A DNA stretch of 41,650 bases, taken from contig QHSC01000125.1 in NCBI GenBank assembly GCA_003220345.1, positions 1 through 41,650 on the forward strand, read 5' to 3'. The position numbers were made by a program, and so were the translations under genes. The notes under the pieces are model-generated. The model did no database searches. It worked only from the letters and a program-made list of their open reading frames with translations, and was not told the DNA's origin. Positions 32,921 to 40,757 of this stretch are shown piece by piece. This DNA is from Candidatus Rokuibacteriota bacterium. GTDB lineage: Bacteria; Methylomirabilota; Methylomirabilia; Rokubacteriales; CSP1-6. Within the stretch, counting starts at the first letter, position 1, and every line of letters begins with the position of its first letter.

Positions 32921-32926
32921 ATCATA
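32921..32926 (-). promoter_or_regulatory. -10 element TATGAT for the membrane protein-Nramp operon
   Basis: On the minus strand TATGAT ends eight bases before the GTG start at 32912. The bases between carry no Shine-Dalgarno. Confidence 0.45.
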
Positions 32927-32957
32927 CGGCATCGCTCGGCCCGGCCTCGAAGTTCCG

Positions 32958-32986
32958 TTGACAATTGGAATATTCACGTGTCTATT
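32958..32986 (+). promoter_or_regulatory. Probable promoter of the threonine synthase operon
   Basis: A perfect TTGACA at 32958 is followed after 17 bases by TCTATT (32981-32986). The surrounding bases are AT-rich compared with the rest of the window. The leader would be about 85-90 bases. Confidence 0.45.
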
Positions 32987-33011
32987 AGTGAAAATTGCTG
33001 GCTCGGTCGGT

Positions 33012-33065
33012 GGCCTGGGAGCCTGGCTTCCAGGCCGTGCAGTTACTTCCGGGGCTCAAATCCCC
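33012..33065 (+). promoter_or_regulatory. Structured leader before threonine synthase
   Basis: Two hairpins are visible: GGCCTGG/CCAGGCC (33012-33018 and 33030-33036), and GGGG-CTCAAAT-CCCC (33051-33065), which looks like a tRNA T-arm. It could be a regulatory leader; no known riboswitch consensus is recognised. Confidence 0.35.
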
Positions 33066-33081
33066 TACCGATGGAGAGGCC

Positions 33082-34338
33082 ATGGAACGATTGAAGGGTC
33101 TCAAGTGTCGCGAGTGCGGGCGCTACTACCCGTCCTCCCCGATTCACGTCTGCGAGTTCTGCTTCGGCCCCCTCGAGGTCGACTACGACTACGAGGTCAT
33201 CGCCTCGCAGATCAGCCGCGCAAAGATCGAGGCGGGGCCGCCCAGCATCTGGCGCTACGCGCCGCTCCTGCCGCTGAACATCCCGGAAGGTGAGACCCAC
33301 GTCGGCCAGGCGGTGGGCTTCACTCCGCTGCTGCGGGCGCGGAACCTGGCCGAGGAGCTGGGCGTCAAGGAGCTGTGGGTGAAGAACGACTCGGTGTGCC
33401 ATCCCACCTGGTCCTTCAAGGACCGCGTGGTCGCCGTGGCCATCGGCAAGGCCAAGGAGTTCGGCTTCGACACGGTGGCCTGCGCCTCCACGGGCAATCT
33501 GGCCAACTCCGTCGCCGCGCACTCGGCCGAGGCTCGACTCAAGTCCTACATCTTCATTCCCGCGGACCTCGAGCGCGGCAAGATCATCACCACGCTCATA
33601 TACGCGCCGACCCTCGTTGCCGTGGAAGGCACCTATGACGAGGTCAACCGGCTCTGCGCCGAGGTCGGGGACAAGTACCGCTGGGCCTTCGTGAACATCA
33701 ACATCCGTCCGTACTATGCGGAGGGCTCGAAGACGTACGGTTACGAGATCGCCGAGCAGCTCGGCTGGCGGGCGCCCGCGCACGTGGTGGTGCCCTGCGC
33801 GGGCGGCTCGCTCATCACCAAGATCGCCAAGGCCTTCAAGGAGCTGCGGCTGCTCAAGCTCATCCCCGAGGGCAGGACCAAGATGTACGCCGCCCAAGCC
33901 CTCGGCTGCGGACCCATCGTCACCATGATTAAGAAGGACACGGACGTGCTCGTGCCCGTGCGCCCGAACACCATCGCCAAGTCGCTGGCCATCGGCAATC
34001 CGGCCGACGGCTACTACGCCTATCGTGCGGCCAAGGACTCGGGCGGCTACGGCGAGCATGCCGAGGACGAGGAGATCATCGAGGGGATGCAGCTCCTCGC
34101 CCGCACCGAGGGCATCTTCACGGAGACGGCGGGCGGGGTCACGGTGGCCGCGGCGAAGAAGCTCATCGAGGCGGGGCGCATTCCGCGGGACGAGCCCATC
34201 GTCATCTGCATCACGGGCAATGGCCTCAAGACGCCGGACGTGTTCTACGATCGCCTGTCCGTGGACGTGACCATCCGCCCATCGCTCCAGGTCTTCGACC
34301 AGGCGCTGGCGGATCTCAAATCAAAGGCCGCCGGCTGA
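33082..34338 (+). CDS. thrC: Threonine synthase (PLP-dependent, zinc-ribbon type)
   Basis: The product is 418 residues from ATG 33082, preceded by GGAGAGG; an open frame from 32995 is leader. An N-terminal zinc ribbon ([14 protein letters not shown]) precedes the fold-type II PLP domain. PLP lysine lies in WSFKDRVV, the phosphate-binding loop is [14 protein letters not shown], and [10 protein letters not shown] is the glycine-rich loop. The enzyme turns O-phosphohomoserine into threonine. A sulfur-carrier gene and a NIL-domain gene follow directly, so it might instead or also take sulfur from the carrier to form homocysteine; this is inference. Confidence 0.9.
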   Translation: MERLKGLKCRECGRYYPSSPIHVCEFCFGPLEVDYDYEVIASQISRAKIEAGPPSIWRYAPLLPLNIPEGETHVGQAVGFTPLLRARNLAEELGVKELWVKNDSVCHPTWSFKDRVVAVAIGKAKEFGFDTVACASTGNLANSVAAHSAEARLKSYIFIPADLERGKIITTLIYAPTLVAVEGTYDEVNRLCAEVGDKYRWAFVNINIRPYYAEGSKTYGYEIAEQLGWRAPAHVVVPCAGGSLITKIAKAFKELRLLKLIPEGRTKMYAAQALGCGPIVTMIKKDTDVLVPVRPNTIAKSLAIGNPADGYYAYRAAKDSGGYGEHAEDEEIIEGMQLLARTEGIFTETAGGVTVAAAKKLIEAGRIPRDEPIVICITGNGLKTPDVFYDRLSVDVTIRPSLQVFDQALADLKSKAAG

Positions 34339-34360
34339 GCCGGCGCGAAGGAGAGAACCC

Positions 34361-34639
34361 ATGCCCGTGCTCGTCCGCATCCCCACGCCACTGCGCTCGC
34401 TGACGAAGGGCCAGGCCGAGGTCGAAGGCCAGGCCGACACCGTCGCCGGCCTGATCGAGAGCCTGGAGAAGCAGTTCCCCGGCCTCAAGGAGCGCCTCGT
34501 GGACGAGAGCGGCGAGATGCGCCGCTTCATCAACGTCTATGTCAACGAGGAGGACATCCGCTTCCTCCAGGGCGACAAGACGACGCTCAAGGCCGGCGAC
34601 CACGTCTCCATCGTCCCCGCGATCGCGGGAGGGCGGTGA
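34361..34639 (+). CDS. CysO-like sulfur-carrier protein (MoaD/ThiS family) ending Gly-Gly-Arg
   Basis: This 92-residue ubiquitin-like protein starts at an ATG after AAGGAGAG. It resembles mycobacterial CysO along its length: a start like [46 protein letters not shown], and [10 protein letters not shown]. CysO carries sulfur as a C-terminal thiocarboxylate for cysteine synthesis. Here the last residues are G90-G91-R92, so the Gly-Gly is not free and one residue must be removed before adenylation. In Wolinella the related HcyS has an extra residue that a JAMM protease removes. No JAMM or E1 gene is in the window. Confidence 0.9.
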   Translation: MPVLVRIPTPLRSLTKGQAEVEGQADTVAGLIESLEKQFPGLKERLVDESGEMRRFINVYVNEEDIRFLQGDKTTLKAGDHVSIVPAIAGGR

Positions 34640-34671
34640 GCCGGGGCGGCTGGGCGCCGGGGACAGATCCC

Positions 34672-34914
34672 ATGGCCCGCGCGCGGGTGAGGCTGACCTT
34701 CCCCTCCGAGCTGGTGCAGCAGCCCATCATCTACCGCCTCGTCTCGGACTTCGGCATCGTTCCCAATATCCGGCGCGCCGACGTTCGCGCGGATCACGGA
34801 TGGATGGTACTCGAGCTCGAAGCCCCCGACGACAAGCTCGGACAGGGTGTGGCCTGGCTTCGCCAGCAGGGCATCAAGGTGGACCCGATCGAGGGAGACA
34901 TGGTGCTGCCGTGA
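34672..34914 (+). CDS. NIL domain protein
   Basis: This 80-residue protein has the NIL domain pattern: VRLTFPSELVQQPIIYRLV, FGIVPNIRRADV and GWMVLELEAPDDKLGQGVAWL. NIL domains occur in methionine ABC transporters and in a ferredoxin fusion that takes part in sulfur insertion into aspartate semialdehyde for homocysteine synthesis; here no ferredoxin part is present. The start is ATG 34672; GTG 34636, overlapping the carrier's stop as GTGA and preceded by GGGAGG, is possible and would add 12 residues. Its position between a sulfur carrier and an aminotransferase supports a sulfur amino acid role. Confidence 0.85.
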   Translation: MARARVRLTFPSELVQQPIIYRLVSDFGIVPNIRRADVRADHGWMVLELEAPDDKLGQGVAWLRQQGIKVDPIEGDMVLP

Positions 34915-36074
34915 TCTCCAAGCGCGTCCAGGGGTTCACGGAATCGGTCATCCGGGAGATGACCCGGATCAACAACCAGCACCAGGGCATCAACCTGGCC
35001 CAGGGCATGCCCAACTTCTCCCCGCCCAAGGAGCTCCTCGACGCCGCTCACAGCGCCATAGATGGCGACTTTCACCAGTACGCCATCACCTGGGGCACCC
35101 CCAGGCTGCGCCGGGCGATCGCGGACAAGTACCGGAAGTTCTACGGCATGGAGATCGATCCGGAGCGGAACGTGACCGTGTGCTGCGGCTCGACGGAGAC
35201 CATGCTGGCCACGCTCCTCGCCCTCCTCAATCCGGGCGACGAGGTCATCATCTTCGAGCCCTTCTACGAGAACTACGGCCCGGGGTGCATCATCGCCGGC
35301 GCGGAGCCCGTCTGGGTGCCCCTGGAGCCGCCGAGCTTCACCTTCGATCCCGACCGCCTGCGCAAGGCCGTCTCCCCGCGCACGCGGGCCATCGTCTTCA
35401 ACAGCCCCAACAATCCCTCGGGCAAGGTCTTCTCGCGAGCGGAGCTGCAGCAGATCGCCGATCTCTGCCTCACCCACAACCTGCTCGCCATCACCGACGA
35501 GATCTACGAGCACATCGTCTACGACGGCGAGGAGCACATCCCCATCGCCACCCTGCCCGGCATGGCGGAGCGAACCATCACCATCTCGGGCATCTCGAAG
35601 TCGTACTCGGTCACGGGCTGGCGCATCGGCTACGCCATCGCCAATCCAGAGCTGTCCGTCGGCATACGCCGGGCGCATGACTTCATCACGGTGGGCGCGC
35701 CCCATCCGCTACAGGAAGCCGCCGTCACCGCGCTGAACTTTCCCGACGCCTACTACGTGTACCTCCGCGAGAGCTACCAGGCGCGGCGCGATCTCCTGTT
35801 CGGCAAGGTGGAGGAGGCGGGCTTCCGGGCCTTCAAGCCCGCGGGTGCCTACTACATCCTGACGGACGTGGCGCACTGGCTGCCCGAGTACGGCTGCGCC
35901 AACGACCACGAGTTCGCCATGTTCCTCGTGAAGGACATCGGCGTGGCGACCGTCCCCGGCTCCTCGTTCTACTCGACCAAGGAGCTCGGCCGCACGAAGA
36001 TCCGCTTCTGCTTCCCCAAGACCGACGACATGCTCATCGAGGCGGGACGGCGGCTCCAGAAGCTTCGTCGTTGA
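34911..36074 (+). CDS. PLP-dependent aminotransferase, class I/II
   Basis: This 387-residue enzyme begins at GTG 34911, overlapping the NIL gene stop (GTGA). It shows INLAQGMPNFSPPKELL, VCCGSTETMLATLLAL, the NSPNNPSGKVFS segment, ITDEIYEHIVYDG and the PLP lysine in SGISKSYSVTGWRIGY. This is the kynurenine/glutamine/methionine aminotransferase-like subgroup. In this cluster it may act on methionine or a related keto acid, or feed glycerate kinase with hydroxypyruvate after reduction elsewhere. Its stop overlaps the start of the glycerate kinase gene (TTGA). Confidence 0.92.
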   Translation: MISKRVQGFTESVIREMTRINNQHQGINLAQGMPNFSPPKELLDAAHSAIDGDFHQYAITWGTPRLRRAIADKYRKFYGMEIDPERNVTVCCGSTETMLATLLALLNPGDEVIIFEPFYENYGPGCIIAGAEPVWVPLEPPSFTFDPDRLRKAVSPRTRAIVFNSPNNPSGKVFSRAELQQIADLCLTHNLLAITDEIYEHIVYDGEEHIPIATLPGMAERTITISGISKSYSVTGWRIGYAIANPELSVGIRRAHDFITVGAPHPLQEAAVTALNFPDAYYVYLRESYQARRDLLFGKVEEAGFRAFKPAGAYYILTDVAHWLPEYGCANDHEFAMFLVKDIGVATVPGSSFYSTKELGRTKIRFCFPKTDDMLIEAGRRLQKLRR

Positions 36075-37369
36075 CGCTTCGCGAAGTCGCCCGTTCCATC
36101 TTCGACGTTGCCCTCGAGGCCGGTGATGTGCGGCCGCTCGTTCTGCGCGCGCTCTCTTTCATGGTTCCGCCGGCGCAGGGGCGTGTCCTCGTGGTGGGAG
36201 CCGGCAAGGCGTCGGGCGCCATGGCCGCGGCCGTCGAGGAGGCCTGGGGCTCGCGCGTCGCCGACGGCGTGGTCGCCGTCAAGGACGGCCACCTTGCCCC
36301 CACGCAGCGCATCCGGCTGCTCGAAGCAGGCCATCCCGTGCCCGACGAGCGCGGCGCGGCAGCCGCGAGAGAGATCAGGGCGCTGGCCGAGTCGGCCACG
36401 GCCGACGATCTCCTGCTCGTGCTGGTCTCGGGGGGCGGCTCGGCGCTGACGCCTGCCCCCGCCCCGCCGATCACGCTCGCCGACAAGCAGGCGATGACGC
36501 GACTGCTCCTGGCCGCCGGCGCCAACATCAACCAGCTCAACACCGTGAGGAAGCACTGCTCTGTGCTCAAGGGAGGACAGCTCGCCCGCGCCGCGGCTCC
36601 GGCCCGCGTGGAGGCCTTGCTCCTCTCCGACGTGATCGGCGATCCGCTCGACGTGATCGCTTCTGGTCCCACCACGCCGGATGTCTCGACCTTCACCGAG
36701 GCCCTCGCCATTCTCGACCGCTTCCACCTGCGCGAGAAAGCGCCGCGCGGCATCGTGGAGCGGCTCGAGCGGGGCGCCCGGGGGGAAATTCCGGAGACGC
36801 CCAAGCCCGGCGATCCGATCTTCGAGCGAGTGCGGAACACGGTCATCGGCAACAATGCGCTGGTCGTGGAGGCCGCGGCAGCGCGGGCGCGTGAACTGCG
36901 TCTTGACGCCCACATGCTGACGCGGGCCCTGGAGGGAGAGGCGCGCGAGGCCGCCGGGAGACTCGTCAAGACGGCGCGGGAGATCAAGGCGGGCAAGAGC
37001 CCGATTGCGCCGCCCGCCTGCCTGATCGCGGGAGGCGAGACCACCGTGACGGTGAGGGGCAAGGGCAAGGGCGGCCGCTGCCAGGAGTTCGCCCTCGCGG
37101 CGGCGCTGGCCATTGACGGCGAGGACGACGTCGTCGTCCTCGCCGCCGGCACCGACGGCACCGACGGTCCCACCGACGCTGCCGGGGCGATCGCGGACGG
37201 CCAGAGCATTGCCCGCGCCCGCGCTCGAAGCCTTGACCCCGCCGCACGTCTCGCGGACAACGATTCCTACCCCCTCTTCTCCGCCCTCGGCGATCTCGTG
37301 GTCACCGGACCCACCAATACCAACCTGCTCGATCTATACCTGGTCGTGGTCGGCCCTCTCTCCCGGTGA
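36071..37369 (+). CDS. Glycerate 2-kinase (GckA/MOFRL type)
   Basis: This 432-residue enzyme starts at TTG 36071, sharing bases with the aminotransferase stop. It carries VLVVGAGKASGAMAAAVEE at the N-terminus, VSGGGSALTPAPAPPIT, LLLAAGANINQLNTVRKHCS, VLLSDVIGDPLDVIASGPT-like text, and the C-terminal MOFRL domain with GRCQEFALAAAL and DGTDGPTDAAGAIADG. It phosphorylates glycerate to 2-phosphoglycerate, as in serine or glyoxylate assimilation. Closely coupled to the aminotransferase, it could link amino acid turnover to glycolysis. Confidence 0.93.
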   Translation: MTLREVARSIFDVALEAGDVRPLVLRALSFMVPPAQGRVLVVGAGKASGAMAAAVEEAWGSRVADGVVAVKDGHLAPTQRIRLLEAGHPVPDERGAAAAREIRALAESATADDLLLVLVSGGGSALTPAPAPPITLADKQAMTRLLLAAGANINQLNTVRKHCSVLKGGQLARAAAPARVEALLLSDVIGDPLDVIASGPTTPDVSTFTEALAILDRFHLREKAPRGIVERLERGARGEIPETPKPGDPIFERVRNTVIGNNALVVEAAAARARELRLDAHMLTRALEGEAREAAGRLVKTAREIKAGKSPIAPPACLIAGGETTVTVRGKGKGGRCQEFALAAALAIDGEDDVVVLAAGTDGTDGPTDAAGAIADGQSIARARARSLDPAARLADNDSYPLFSALGDLVVTGPTNTNLLDLYLVVVGPLSR

Positions 37370-37653
37370 GCGGGGCTGTCCCTGTGGGCTAGACGCGGGC
37401 TTCGCGGCTTGTCGGAAGCGGGGAGTGGGGCGCGTCAGCGTCCTCGTGGAGTGGGACAACGTGATTGGGCGCGCCTTCTATCGAAGCCGGGCCTTCACCG
37501 AGATTGGGAAGCGCTGTCAGGAGGCCGTCGGCTACTCTCTGGATCTCGTCGAATGTCATCGAGAGATCTAGAGAGGCCTGCATGACCCTCCGCAGGGAGC
37601 CGGTCGCGGGTCGTTAGCCGACAAACTCGTACGTGATTCTTTCGGATCTCCTC
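37370..37653. other. Intergenic region with possible ORF remnant
   Basis: This gap between the kinase and the radical SAM gene holds no convincing gene. A plus-strand frame ending in TAG at 37571 reads VSVLVEWDNVIGRAFYRSRA and continues to YSLDLVECHREI, which is protein-like but has no suitable start. A 64-residue minus frame (37583-37389) overlaps it. Either may be the remnant of a decayed gene. Confidence 0.3.
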
Positions 37654-37682
37654 TTGGTAGATTAACTCAACATGTGTATAGT
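37654..37682 (+). promoter_or_regulatory. Promoter of the radical SAM-HhH gene
   Basis: TTGGTA (37654-37659), then 17 bases, then TATAGT (37677-37682). The spacer contains ACTCAACATGTG, nearly the same as ACTCAACATATG before the other radical SAM gene at 18557. The leader is about 35 bases with GGAGG before ATG 37725. Confidence 0.55.
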
Positions 37683-37724
37683 ATGAGCACTCAACCGTAA
37701 ACCACCCGTCACGGAGGCACCGAC

Positions 37725-38942
37725 ATGGACAGGCATCAGCGATTCGCGTTGCTGACCGAGGAGGCGACGGGCGACCGCGAGCACGGTCTACCTGGGCGAC
37801 CGCGGTTCAACGAAGGGCCGGTGGGAATCCGCAAGGTTCGCCTGCCGGGCGGCGGAGTCACCAAGCTCATGCGCGTCATGCAGACCAACGCCTGCTCGCT
37901 GTCGTGCGGATACTGCCCGACGTTCTGTGGGGGCAAGGTGCGACGGGTCGTGCTCTCGCCCGAAGAGACGGCGCGCACCTTCATGGAGGCCCATCGCGCC
38001 GGCATGGCCGAGGGACTCTTTCTGACCTCGGGGGTGCCCGGTCGACCGCAACGGGCCATGGATCGCATGCTCGCCACCGTCGACCTCCTGAGGCGCCGCG
38101 AAGGATTCCGGGGCTACGTCCACCTCAAGATGCTGCCCGGCGCCGACGAGGGCCAAGTGCGCGCGGCCGCTCAGCTCGCCAGTCGTCTCTCGGTCAACCT
38201 CGAAGGGCCGAGCGACGCCGTGGTGAGGCGGCTCGCTCGAGAGAAGGATCTCTCCGGCGATCTGCTCCCGAAGCTCGAGCTCGCGGGCCGGCTCTCGCGG
38301 GAAGCCCGTCTGGAAGGACGGCCCGAGCTCGCGGCGCCCTCGGGCACCACGACGCAGTTCGTGGTGGGCTCCCAGGGAGAGTCGGATCGCGATCTCCTCG
38401 GGCTCGTCAGCCGGCTGGAAGGAAAAGGCCTCCTCCACCATGCGCACTTCAGCGCCTTCCAGCCCGTGGCCGGCACGCCGATGGAGGGGCTCCCCCCGAC
38501 GCCGGCCGCCCGCGAATTCCGGCTCTACCAGGCCGAGCATCTCCTCCGCCAGTACGCGTTTCGGTTCGAAGAGCTGGTGTTCGGATCCAACGGAAATCTC
38601 GAGCTCGATCAGGATCCGAAGACGGCCTGGGCCGTCGGCCACCCCGAGCGCTTTCCGGTGGAGCTCTTGAAGGCATCGCGCGAGGAGCTGCTCCGGGTCC
38701 CGGGCATCGGCCCGCGCGCCGCGGACAGGCTCATCGCGACCCGCCGCGGCACGGTCCTGCGGGGCGCCGACGATCTTCGCCGCCTCGGTGTCGACGTGAC
38801 GCGCGGCGGGCACTTCATGGCCCTCGGGGGGAAGCGCCTGGCGCCTCGCGCGCCCGCCCAGCAGCTTCGCCTCTTCATGCCGGGGGGGCACCTTCCCTCC
38901 GTGGTGTGGAACACGCCGGTGCCCCCATGCGCGTACCGCTGA
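37725..38942 (+). CDS. Putative DNA modification/repair radical SAM protein with HhH motif
   Basis: This 405-residue protein has the radical SAM motif C57-SLS-C61-GY-C64, an extra C68 nearby (PTFCGG), and VHLKMLPGADEGQ. A helix-hairpin-helix DNA-binding motif ELLRVPGIGPRAADRLI sits near residues 320-340. This layout is that of the family TIGR03916, predicted to pair with a uracil-DNA glycosylase-like partner; the partner is not in the window. Near the end QLRLF (380-384) exactly fits the QLxLF sliding-clamp motif. The ATG is preceded by GGAGG. A role in repair of damaged DNA is likely but unproven. Confidence 0.9.
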   Translation: MDRHQRFALLTEEATGDREHGLPGRPRFNEGPVGIRKVRLPGGGVTKLMRVMQTNACSLSCGYCPTFCGGKVRRVVLSPEETARTFMEAHRAGMAEGLFLTSGVPGRPQRAMDRMLATVDLLRRREGFRGYVHLKMLPGADEGQVRAAAQLASRLSVNLEGPSDAVVRRLAREKDLSGDLLPKLELAGRLSREARLEGRPELAAPSGTTTQFVVGSQGESDRDLLGLVSRLEGKGLLHHAHFSAFQPVAGTPMEGLPPTPAAREFRLYQAEHLLRQYAFRFEELVFGSNGNLELDQDPKTAWAVGHPERFPVELLKASREELLRVPGIGPRAADRLIATRRGTVLRGADDLRRLGVDVTRGGHFMALGGKRLAPRAPAQQLRLFMPGGHLPSVVWNTPVPPCAYR

Positions 38943-39064
38943 GAAGGCGCCTGCTCACTCCTTGACGATGGCGTGGCCAGGGCGCACCATCGGGCCCCCG
39001 AGGAGGACAGTCGGGGCAATGACCCGGCCCTTCCACCGCGACCGCAAGAGGAGGGACCTGCACC

Positions 39065-40681
39065 ATGCGCCAACAGATTCTTTCCCGGCGTGCCCTGATC
39101 GTGCTGCTGGTGGGGATTCTGTCGGGGCTTGCTCCGTTGCCGGCGGCCGTGGCGCAGACCCCGCGGTATGGGGGAGAGCTGGTGTTCGTGGTGGGGTCGG
39201 AGATGCCGAGCTATGACGGCCACCGCGAGGAGACCTTCGGGCTCATGCATCCGGCCGGCCCCCACTACAGCACGCTCCTGCGCGTCGATCCCGCCGATTC
39301 AACCGGCACGCGGATCATCGGTGACCTCGCGGAGAGCTGGACAGTATCCAAGGACGGCCTGACCTACACGTTCAAGATCCGGCGCGGGGTCAAGTTCCAC
39401 GACGGCTCCCTGCTCACCGCACGCGACATCAAGGCGACCTACGATCACATCATCAACCCCGGGCCGGGGGGAGCGAGCCCGCGCAAGGGCCAGTACGCCG
39501 TGGTCGAGGCCGTCGAGGCGGCGGATGATCAGACTCTCCACTTCCGCCTCAAGCATCCGTCGGCCGGACTTCTCTCCAGCCTGGCCTCGCCGTGGAACTT
39601 CGTCTACAAGGCCGACATCCTGGCCAAGGACCCGCGCTGGTACGAGAAGAACATCATGGGCACGGGCCCCTTCACCTTCGTCGAGCACGTCAAGGGCTCG
39701 CACTGGGTGGGAAAGAAGTTCGCGGACTACTGGGACAAGGGCAAGCCCTACCTGGACAGCTACCGCGCCATCTTCATTCCGAACACGGGCGCCCGCGTGG
39801 CCGCCGTCCGCGGCGAGCGCGCCATGATCGAGTTCCGCGGATTCAACCCGGCGCGGCGGGACGATCTCCTCAAAGCCATGGGCTCCAAGATCACGGCGCA
39901 GGAAAGCGCGTGGGACTGCCAGCTGTTCGCCACGCCGAATCACGAGCGGAAGCCATTTGATGACCCGCGCGTTCGACGGGCGCTGACCCTTGCCGCGGAC
40001 CGGTGGGAGGGGTCGAAGTACCTGTCGAAGATCACCATCCTCCGGGACGTGGGGGGCGTGCAGGTGCCCGGCACCCCCTACGCCGCGTCCGAGGGCGAGA
40101 TGACGCGCGTGGCCGGGTTCGGGAAGGACATCGAAGCATCGCGCAAGGAAGCCCGGCGTCTCCTCAGGGAGGCGGGCGTGCCCGACGGCTTCTCCTTCGT
40201 CCTCACCAACCGCGGGCTGCCCGAGCCTTACGAGCCGCTGGCGATCTGGCTCATCGACCAGTGGCGAAAGATCGGCCTGAACGCCACGCAACGGGTGCTG
40301 GAGAGCGCGGCCTGGTTCGGCGCGCTGCGGAACGGCGACTTCGAGGTCAGCATCGACGGCCAGTGCGGTTACATCGTGGAGCCCGACCTCGACCTCTACA
40401 AGTTCCTCTCCACCGACCGCACGGATGCGAGCTATGGTCGCTATGTCGACCGAACCCTGGACAGCCTGTACGACCGCCAGGCCCGCTCGCGGGATCCGGA
40501 GGAGCGCAAGAAGCTCATCCGGGAGTTCGAGAAGCGGCTCTTCGACGAGCAGGCCCACATCATCCCGACGCTCTTCTGGTATCGCGTGGTCCCGCACAAT
40601 GCCCGCGTGCGCGGCTGGACGATCACGCCGAGCCACTTCCTGAACACCCAGCTCGACATGATCTGGCTCGCCCCGGAGTAA
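39065..40681 (+). CDS. ABC transporter substrate-binding protein, family 5 (peptide/nickel type)
   Basis: This 538-residue protein starts with a signal peptide (ILSRRALIVLLVGILSGL, cleavage after AVAQ). It shows TYTFKIRRGVKFHDG, DIKATYDHIINPGP, the LLRVDPADSTGTRI region, FTFVEHVKGSHWV and the late RKLIREFEKRLFDEQAHIIP, all typical of SBP family 5 that binds oligopeptides, opines or metal chelates for an ABC importer. No permease or ATPase genes follow, so the rest of the transporter is elsewhere. GGAGGGACC lies before the ATG. Confidence 0.92.
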   Translation: MRQQILSRRALIVLLVGILSGLAPLPAAVAQTPRYGGELVFVVGSEMPSYDGHREETFGLMHPAGPHYSTLLRVDPADSTGTRIIGDLAESWTVSKDGLTYTFKIRRGVKFHDGSLLTARDIKATYDHIINPGPGGASPRKGQYAVVEAVEAADDQTLHFRLKHPSAGLLSSLASPWNFVYKADILAKDPRWYEKNIMGTGPFTFVEHVKGSHWVGKKFADYWDKGKPYLDSYRAIFIPNTGARVAAVRGERAMIEFRGFNPARRDDLLKAMGSKITAQESAWDCQLFATPNHERKPFDDPRVRRALTLAADRWEGSKYLSKITILRDVGGVQVPGTPYAASEGEMTRVAGFGKDIEASRKEARRLLREAGVPDGFSFVLTNRGLPEPYEPLAIWLIDQWRKIGLNATQRVLESAAWFGALRNGDFEVSIDGQCGYIVEPDLDLYKFLSTDRTDASYGRYVDRTLDSLYDRQARSRDPEERKKLIREFEKRLFDEQAHIIPTLFWYRVVPHNARVRGWTITPSHFLNTQLDMIWLAPE

Positions 40682-40713
40682 GCGAGGGGATGGAGAATTC
40701 GAGACAAAAAGAA

Positions 40714-40739
40714 AGGGGCCGCTCGCGCGAGCGGCCCCT
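40714..40739 (-). terminator. Terminator of the PEP-CTERM gene
   Basis: A perfect 26-base palindrome (AGGGGCCGCTCGC and its complement) is followed on the minus strand by TTTCTTTTTGTC. It lies 18 bases after the PEP-CTERM stop and 33 bases after the stop of the plus-strand gene, where it lacks a T-run, so it works best for the minus strand. Confidence 0.8.
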
Positions 40740-40757
40740 GTGAAGTTGCTGCTCGGT

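Noticed and set aside
33006..33072. tRNA gene before threonine synthase
   Set aside because: A T-arm-like hairpin and a possible acceptor stem are present, but no D-arm, wrong T-loop first base and no anticodon arm of normal size.
37389..37583. 64-residue minus-strand ORF
   Set aside because: No ribosome site, short, overlapped by an equally good plus-strand frame; no recognised family.
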